DNA from: Streptomyces canus
GTDB taxonomy: Bacteria; Actinomycetota; Actinomycetes; Streptomycetales; Streptomycetaceae
NCBI RefSeq assembly: GCF_030815415.1
Contig: NZ_JAUSWW010000001.1
Location: 7,936,001-8,000,000, forward strand
Length of the DNA: 64,000 nt
Direction: 5' to 3'
Part shown: positions 59,370-64,000 of the stretch, one piece after another
Position numbering within the stretch: the first letter of the stretch is position 1
How the letters are laid out: each line of letters begins with the position of its first letter
Notes under the pieces: generated by a model
Told to the model about the DNA's origin: nothing
Databases searched by the model: none
The model's input: the letters and a program-made list of their open reading frames with translations, nothing else
Made by a program: the position numbers and the translations under genes

Positions 59370-60043
59370 GCGTTGGAGGAGGCGGGTTCCCCGTCCGGCA
59401 GGACCAGTGTGTCCTCCAGCCCGATCCGGGTCGCGAGCCGCAGGCGCCCGGCCAGCCGGAGCACCGGCCACGCACCGCCGTCCTCGCCGTGCAGCAGCAC
59501 CGGGCGGCCGTGCGCGGCCCCCACCTCGGCCAACAGCGCACGCGCCGTGTCCTGGGCGGTCTCCGGCGACCCGTCGGTCACCTCGGCCAGCACCCGCAGC
59601 ACCCGGGGCCCGAGCGGCGACACGGCGAACCGGGAGGCCGCGTCCGTCCCGGACCAGATACCGGCCTCCACACCCACACCCCGCTCGATGAGCGCGGCCG
59701 CCAGCTCCTCCGCCCCCGGCTCATGCCAGTTGACGGAGGCGTGATCGGGAAGCACGGTCCAGTCCCGCACCCGCTCCAGCCGCCGCGCGGGATCGGGTTC
59801 CGTCCAGGCGCCCGTGGTCACCCCGACCGGCACCGACACCCGCGCCCGTACGGCGCCGAGGGTCGCCGCGAGCACCCGCGGCGACAAGGTGTCGTCACCG
59901 CACGGGGACTTGGGATGGACATGGATGTCCGTGGCCCCGGCCGCGACGGCCGCGGCCGCCGACTCGGCAAGGGCCTGCGGTGACAGCGGCACGACCGCTC
60001 CGTCGGCGGCCCCTCGGGACCCGTTGAGACACACCTGGACCAT
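59315..60043 (-). CDS. BKACE-like 3-keto acid cleavage protein (DUF849)
   Basis: This 242-residue protein matches the BKACE family, zinc enzymes that split beta-keto acids with acetyl-CoA. The zinc-binding HxH is in ATDIHVHPKS, with further conserved parts LSPRVLAATLGAVRARVSVPVGVTTGAW, HASVNWHEPGAEEL and LLHGEDGGAWPVLRLA. It is 30-60 residues shorter than typical members (about 275-310) and starts directly at MVQVCLNGSRG, lacking the usual N-terminal extension. Key residues seem present, so function is plausible. Confidence 0.82.
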   Translation of the reverse strand: MVQVCLNGSRGAADGAVVPLSPQALAESAAAAVAAGATDIHVHPKSPCGDDTLSPRVLAATLGAVRARVSVPVGVTTGAWTEPDPARRLERVRDWTVLPDHASVNWHEPGAEELAAALIERGVGVEAGIWSGTDAASRFAVSPLGPRVLRVLAEVTDGSPETAQDTARALLAEVGAAHGRPVLLHGEDGGAWPVLRLAGRLRLATRIGLEDTLVLPDGEPASSNAQLVAAGLVQYGWAQRSS

Positions 60044-60174
60044 GCCTCGATGGTGCCACCCGGAAGGCACCGGACCGTGACAGGGGCCCACTGCCCCCAT
60101 CAGGGCCGTACCGCGGCGAACCGTTCGAAGAGGGGTGCGGCATCCCCGGCGCACCCCCCGGTCGCTCCACTCGC

Positions 60175-60777
60175 TCAGGCGGACACCAGCAGCCGTCCAC
60201 GCCGGGACGCCGCCAGGGCCTCGGACGTCAGCACCGGACGCGGCACCACGATCCCGCAGTCCGTGCACACCGGGCCCGAGGAGGGTTCGTGGGCCAGGTC
60301 GTACATCCAGGTCAGCCGCTCTCCGCTGCACACCGGGCACACCGAGCCCGGTTCACGCTCCAACGCGGAGATCAGCCTGCGCAGCACCTCGGCCAGCGGT
60401 CCACGGGGGTGGAGCCGCGGGTCGTCGCACCACGCGACGCCGAAACCGCCCCAGGTCAGCCGGTGCCAGTCGTCGACACTGCCGGGCCTGCGCAGCCCGT
60501 CGTGCTTCTCCTTCTTGCGTCGCTCGGCGAACTCGACCTCATAGGCCAGCCAGACCGAACGCGCCTCTTCCAGCTCGTCCAACGCGGCCACGAGCCGCGC
60601 CGGGTCGGGGGACCGGTCCTCCGGACCGAATCCGGCCCGGGAGCACAGATGGTCCCAGGTCGCCCTGTGCCCGTAGGGGGCAAAACGCTCCAGGCACTTA
60701 CGCAACGAGTAGCGTCGCAGCGCCAGATCGCATCGAGGATCTCGCACCTGTCTCGCCAGACTCCGGAAACCGGCCAT
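60175..60777 (-). CDS. Hypothetical protein with zinc-ribbon-like Cys pairs
   Basis: This 200-residue protein is basic and Arg/Leu-rich at the start (MAGFRSLARQVRDPRCDL). The C-terminal third has two CxxC pairs, CPVCSGERLTWMYDL and CTDCGIV, spaced about 24 residues apart, an arrangement that could bind zinc. No enzyme motif was recognised. It is a stand-alone gene 223 bases from the divergent penicillin acylase gene. Confidence 0.78.
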   Translation of the reverse strand: MAGFRSLARQVRDPRCDLALRRYSLRKCLERFAPYGHRATWDHLCSRAGFGPEDRSPDPARLVAALDELEEARSVWLAYEVEFAERRKKEKHDGLRRPGSVDDWHRLTWGGFGVAWCDDPRLHPRGPLAEVLRRLISALEREPGSVCPVCSGERLTWMYDLAHEPSSGPVCTDCGIVVPRPVLTSEALAASRRGRLLVSA

Positions 60778-61000
60778 CGCCCTGCACCTCCGTCACATCT
60801 GCACCTGTACTTCGGTCACTTCGGCGTCGTCGCTTCGGACGTCGCCGAATAGACGTATCGACACGCGATTCGGCTCCATCCGATTTCCGATGCCTCCCAT
60901 CAGCCTCCGGACCGGCTACCAAAACTTGACGCATGTTCATCTTCAAACCCGGGGATACCGGCGGTAACGCCTGACTCAACTCCCGTCGGTAGGAGCCGCC

Positions 61001-63784
61001 ATGCCTCGGCGCACCTCGCGCACCACACTCGACAGACTGAGAACTCCCGGCAGGGTCACCGGGTTCCTGAAGACCGCTTCCGTATGCGCCCTGATTGCAG
61101 GTCTTTTGTCCCCGCTCGGTCAAGCGGCCGCGGCCGCCGAAGCGACGGCCGCCAACGACTACTGCGGCAGTCAGTGCTCCGACATCCTGCCGCCCGGCCA
61201 GAACGGCAACGCCACCCTCGCCCAGGTCCTCCTCAACCAGTCCTTCGGCACCCAGCCCGAACACGCCGAGGACCAGCTCGGCCCCTACGCCAACCTGGCC
61301 AAGGGGTACCCGTCGCTGACCAACGCCACGATCAACACCTTCTTCAACGACGCCTCCTTCGGCGTCCCGTCCGATCAAGTCGCCTCCACTCTCAGTCCCG
61401 GTGGCCGCAGCGACGTGACGATCGTCCGCGACAAGAAGACGGGCGTGCCGCACATCACCGGTACCACCAGATACGGCACTGAATACGGAGCGGGCTATGC
61501 GGCCGCTCAGGACCGGCTGTGGCTCATGGACGTCTTCCGCCACGTCGGCCGCGGCCAGCTGACCGCCTTCGCCGGCGGAGACCCCTCCAACCAGGGCCTC
61601 GAGCAGCAGTTCTGGCGCAACGCCCCCTACACCGAGGCCGATCTGCAGGCCCAGATAGACAACGCGGTCGCCAACGCCGGGGCCCGCGGCCAGCAGGCCC
61701 TCGCCGACGTCAACGCCTACGTCGCCGGCATCAACGCCTACATCGACGCCTCCGACAGCGGCCGCTACTTCCCGGGCGAGTACGTCCTGACCGGCCACAA
61801 GGACTCCGTCACCAACGCCGGCACCATCGAGCACTTCAAGACCACCGACCTGGTCGCGCTGGCCTCGGTGATCGGCGCGCTGTTCGGTTCCGGAGGCGGC
61901 GGCGAGGTCAACAACGCGCTGTCCCTGCTCGCCGCGCAGGAGCAGTACGGCGTGACGGAGGGCACAAAGGTCTGGGAGTCCTTCCGCGAGCGCAACGACC
62001 CCGAGGCCGTCGTCACCGTCCACGACAAGAGCTTCCCGTACGCCGGCAAGCCCGCCGACCCGCAGGGCGCGGCCCTGCCCGACGCCGGCTCGGTGACCAC
62101 CGAGCCGCTGGTCTACGACCCGACGGGCACCGGCGCGGGGCAGAGCGCCACCGCGGCCTCCACCGCAGCGACCGCGACCGCTCTCAGCTCGGCCAAGCGC
62201 GGTATGTCCAACGCCCTTGTCGTCAGCGGCAAGCACACCGCCAGCGGCCATCCGGTCGCCGTGTTCGGCCCGCAGACCGGCTACTTCGCACCCCAGCTGC
62301 TCATGCTCCAGGAGATCCAGGGCCCGGGCCTCAGCGCCCGCGGTGCCTCCTTCGCGGGCCTGAGCATGTACGTCGAACTCGGCCGCGGCCAGGACTACGC
62401 GTGGAGCGCCACGACCTCCGGCCAGGACATCATCGACACCTACGCCGTCGAGCTGTGCCAGGACGACTACCACTACCTGTACCACGGCACCTGTACGGCG
62501 ATGGAGAAGATCGAGCGGAAGAACTCCTGGGCCCCGACCACCGCCGACGACACCGCCGCGGGCTCCTACACGATGCGGGTCTGGCGCACGAAATACGGGC
62601 CCGTCGAGTACCGGGCGACGGTCGGCGGCAAGAAGGTCGCCTACACCACCCTGCGCTCGTCGTTCATGCGGGAGGCCGACTCGATCATCGGCTTCCAGAT
62701 GCTGAACGACCCGGACTACGTGAAGAGCCCGGAGACCTTCCAGAGCGCGGTGCAGCACATCAACTACACCTTCAACTGGTTCTACGCCGACTCCACGCAC
62801 ACCGCGTACTACAACAGCGGCGACAACCCGGTGCGCGCCACCGGCGTCGACGCCGACTTCCCGGTGTGGGCGCGGTCGGCGTACGAGTGGCAGGGCTGGA
62901 ACCCGACGACGAACGCGGCCGCCTACACGCCCGCCTCGGCCCACCCCAACTCCATCGACCAGGACTACTACATCTCCTGGAACAACAAACAGGCCGCCGA
63001 CTACTCGACCGCCGCCTGGGGCGACGGGTCCGTGCACCGCGGCAACCTGCTCGAGGACCGGGTGAAGAAGCTGGTCGCCGCGGGTGGCGTGACCCGGGCC
63101 GCGCTGGTGAAGGCGATGGCCGACGCGGCCCTGGCCGACCTGCGCGCGCAGGACGTGCTGCCGGACCTGCTGAAGGTGATCAACAGCAGTACGGTCACCG
63201 ACTCCACGGCCGCCGCCGCGGTGAGCAAGCTCCAGACCTGGCTCACGGCGGGCGGCAAGCGCACGGAGACATCGGCGGGTTCGAAGGCGTACGCCGACGC
63301 CGACGCGATCCGCATCCTCGACGCGTGGTGGCCGCTGCTGGTGAAGGCCGAGTTCGAACCCGGCCTCGGCACCGGCCTGTACACGGCCATGATCGCCAAC
63401 CTGCCCGTCGACGAGGCCCCGTCCGCTGCGCACGGCCCGACCGGCGCGCACGCGGGCAGCTCCTTCCAGTACGGCTGGTGGTCCTACGTCGACAAGGACA
63501 TCCGCGCGGTGCTCGGTGAGACGGTGAAGGGTCCGTTGGAGCGGAAGTACTGCGGCGGCGGCAGCCTGAGCGGCTGCCGGGACATCCTCATCAGCAGCCT
63601 GAAGACGGCGGCCGGCAAGACCGCCGCCCAGGTCTACCCCGGCGACGATCTGTGCGCGGCGGGCAACCAGTGGTGCGCCGACTCGATCGTCCAGCGCACC
63701 CTGGGCGGCATCAAGCACTACAACATCAGCTGGCAGAACCGGCCGACCTACCAGCAGGTCGTGGAGTTCACCTCACACCGGTGA
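61001..63784 (+). CDS. Secreted penicillin acylase-family N-terminal nucleophile hydrolase
   Basis: This 927-residue preproprotein has a signal peptide to about residue 46 and the alpha chain with VPHITGTTRYGTEYGAGYAAAQDRLWLMD (the family-defining region). A spacer follows, and the autoproteolytic site GM|SNALVVSGKHT makes Ser403 the beta-chain N-terminal nucleophile. Later segments include PVAVFGPQTGYFAPQ, SWNNKQAADY (the conserved NW-N type motif) and a C-terminal Cys-rich end (CGGGSLSGC, CAAGNQWC). It resembles acyl-homoserine-lactone, penicillin V or cyclic lipopeptide acylases, as in other Streptomyces. The substrate is open: beta-lactam, AHL or lipopeptide. GTAGGAG precedes the ATG. Confidence 0.94.
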   Translation: MPRRTSRTTLDRLRTPGRVTGFLKTASVCALIAGLLSPLGQAAAAAEATAANDYCGSQCSDILPPGQNGNATLAQVLLNQSFGTQPEHAEDQLGPYANLAKGYPSLTNATINTFFNDASFGVPSDQVASTLSPGGRSDVTIVRDKKTGVPHITGTTRYGTEYGAGYAAAQDRLWLMDVFRHVGRGQLTAFAGGDPSNQGLEQQFWRNAPYTEADLQAQIDNAVANAGARGQQALADVNAYVAGINAYIDASDSGRYFPGEYVLTGHKDSVTNAGTIEHFKTTDLVALASVIGALFGSGGGGEVNNALSLLAAQEQYGVTEGTKVWESFRERNDPEAVVTVHDKSFPYAGKPADPQGAALPDAGSVTTEPLVYDPTGTGAGQSATAASTAATATALSSAKRGMSNALVVSGKHTASGHPVAVFGPQTGYFAPQLLMLQEIQGPGLSARGASFAGLSMYVELGRGQDYAWSATTSGQDIIDTYAVELCQDDYHYLYHGTCTAMEKIERKNSWAPTTADDTAAGSYTMRVWRTKYGPVEYRATVGGKKVAYTTLRSSFMREADSIIGFQMLNDPDYVKSPETFQSAVQHINYTFNWFYADSTHTAYYNSGDNPVRATGVDADFPVWARSAYEWQGWNPTTNAAAYTPASAHPNSIDQDYYISWNNKQAADYSTAAWGDGSVHRGNLLEDRVKKLVAAGGVTRAALVKAMADAALADLRAQDVLPDLLKVINSSTVTDSTAAAAVSKLQTWLTAGGKRTETSAGSKAYADADAIRILDAWWPLLVKAEFEPGLGTGLYTAMIANLPVDEAPSAAHGPTGAHAGSSFQYGWWSYVDKDIRAVLGETVKGPLERKYCGGGSLSGCRDILISSLKTAAGKTAAQVYPGDDLCAAGNQWCADSIVQRTLGGIKHYNISWQNRPTYQQVVEFTSHR

Positions 63785-63802
63785 CCTGACAGCGGCGGCG
63801 GG

Positions 63803-64000
63803 TCAGCGGACGCGGCCCGCCGCCAGCACCACCCGCGCCAGCTCCCGGTGCACGATGTCGCTGTGCGCCCCGGCCGGCGCCCCGCCGCGCCTGACCACCT
63901 CGGACGCGTCGATGTTGACGCACCCCGAGGCGGGCAGCGTCGCCCGCAGAGCGTCGGCGAGCTTCCACACACGCGTGCCCGGCACCGCCTGCACCCCGTC
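63803..64000 (-). CDS. Partial gene, 3' end only
   Basis: The frame ends at TGA 63803-63805 and runs off the right edge. The visible 65 residues (DGVQAVPGTRVWKLADALRAT..., NIDASEVVRRGGAPAGAHSDI, VHRELARVVLAAGRVR) end in an AHSDIVHRE segment that could be the catalytic His region of an alpha/beta hydrolase, but this is too little to name it. It is convergent to the penicillin acylase gene. Confidence 0.6.
   Translation of the reverse strand, partial: DGVQAVPGTRVWKLADALRATLPASGCVNIDASEVVRRGGAPAGAHSDIVHRELARVVLAAGRVR

Noticed and set aside
60698..63718. 1006-codon minus-strand frame opposite the penicillin acylase
   Set aside because: It is a Val/Gly/Arg-rich shadow of a well-recognised Ntn hydrolase and would overlap the zinc-ribbon-like gene.

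Overview
The window is about 70% G+C with strong third-position G/C bias, abundant GTG starts, GGAGG ribosome binding sites and overlapping ATGA/GTGA gene junctions. Together with the protein families (SoxR, LPMO, sortases, SigK/RskA pair, YtrA-type GntR) and two intergenic repeats typical of the genus, it is chromosomal Streptomyces DNA. From memory, the gene order follows the S. coelicolor segment running downward from about SCO1740 to SCO1694 (lipase, LPMO, GDSL esterase, kinase, homogentisate dioxygenase, ALDH/ADH, SoxR). I could not run a search to confirm this. No tRNA, rRNA, CRISPR array, insertion sequence or prophage was seen.

Layout. 0-6.7 kb: an SOS box drives a translationally coupled DnaE2 and a fingerless Y-family protein, followed by a NADAR-domain protein and a divergent cupin/MarR pair with twin operators. 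6.7-14 kb: secreted lipase, a sortase-tagged LPMO, acetyltransferases, a 44-residue gene below usual calling limits, a methyltransferase, DUF402, GntR, DUF72 and a DUF5925 AAA ATPase. 14-24 kb: an accessory-looking polysaccharide locus with a GH39-like hydrolase, a 1279-residue flippase/GT-C-like membrane fusion, a polysaccharide deacetylase, two GT2 glycosyltransferases, a CelD/FemAB-like acyltransferase and a small membrane protein. Most of its genes overlap. 24-28 kb: subtilase, SGNH esterase and Ser/Thr kinase.

28-34.5 kb: a NicO-type metal transporter with a His-rich loop, a TPR membrane protein and a DUF4331 protein lie divergent from an ECF sigma factor and its anti-sigma factor. 34.6-40 kb: a small basic protein, a stand-alone ISP-type specificity-like protein, HutC-type GntR, homogentisate dioxygenase, a lipoprotein and TetR. 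40-46.7 kb: molybdopterin oxidoreductase, CitMHS transporter, MFS exporter, a surface protein and a class F sortase. 46.9-58.5 kb: an orphan MalK-type ATPase, a DUF3574 gene broken by an 11-bp duplication, ALDH plus ADH, MHS and EamA transporters, ArsR, TetR, acyl-CoA dehydrogenase, YiaA/B, a second TetR, MaoC and SoxR. 58.6-64 kb: a hypothetical protein, a BKACE-like protein, a zinc-ribbon-like protein, a secreted penicillin acylase and a partial gene.

The most informative regulatory signals are an SOS box in front of the mutasome genes; a 19-bp palindrome (AAACTA-N7-TARTTT) shared by the ALDH/ADH operon and the TetR/acyl-CoA dehydrogenase divergent promoter; and a 16-bp palindrome (CTAAGC-N4-GCTYAG) shared by the second TetR gene and maoC. 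These suggest two small local lipid or aldehyde regulons. The best candidates for undescribed biology are the flippase/GT-C fusion locus and the fingerless Y-family partner of DnaE2.
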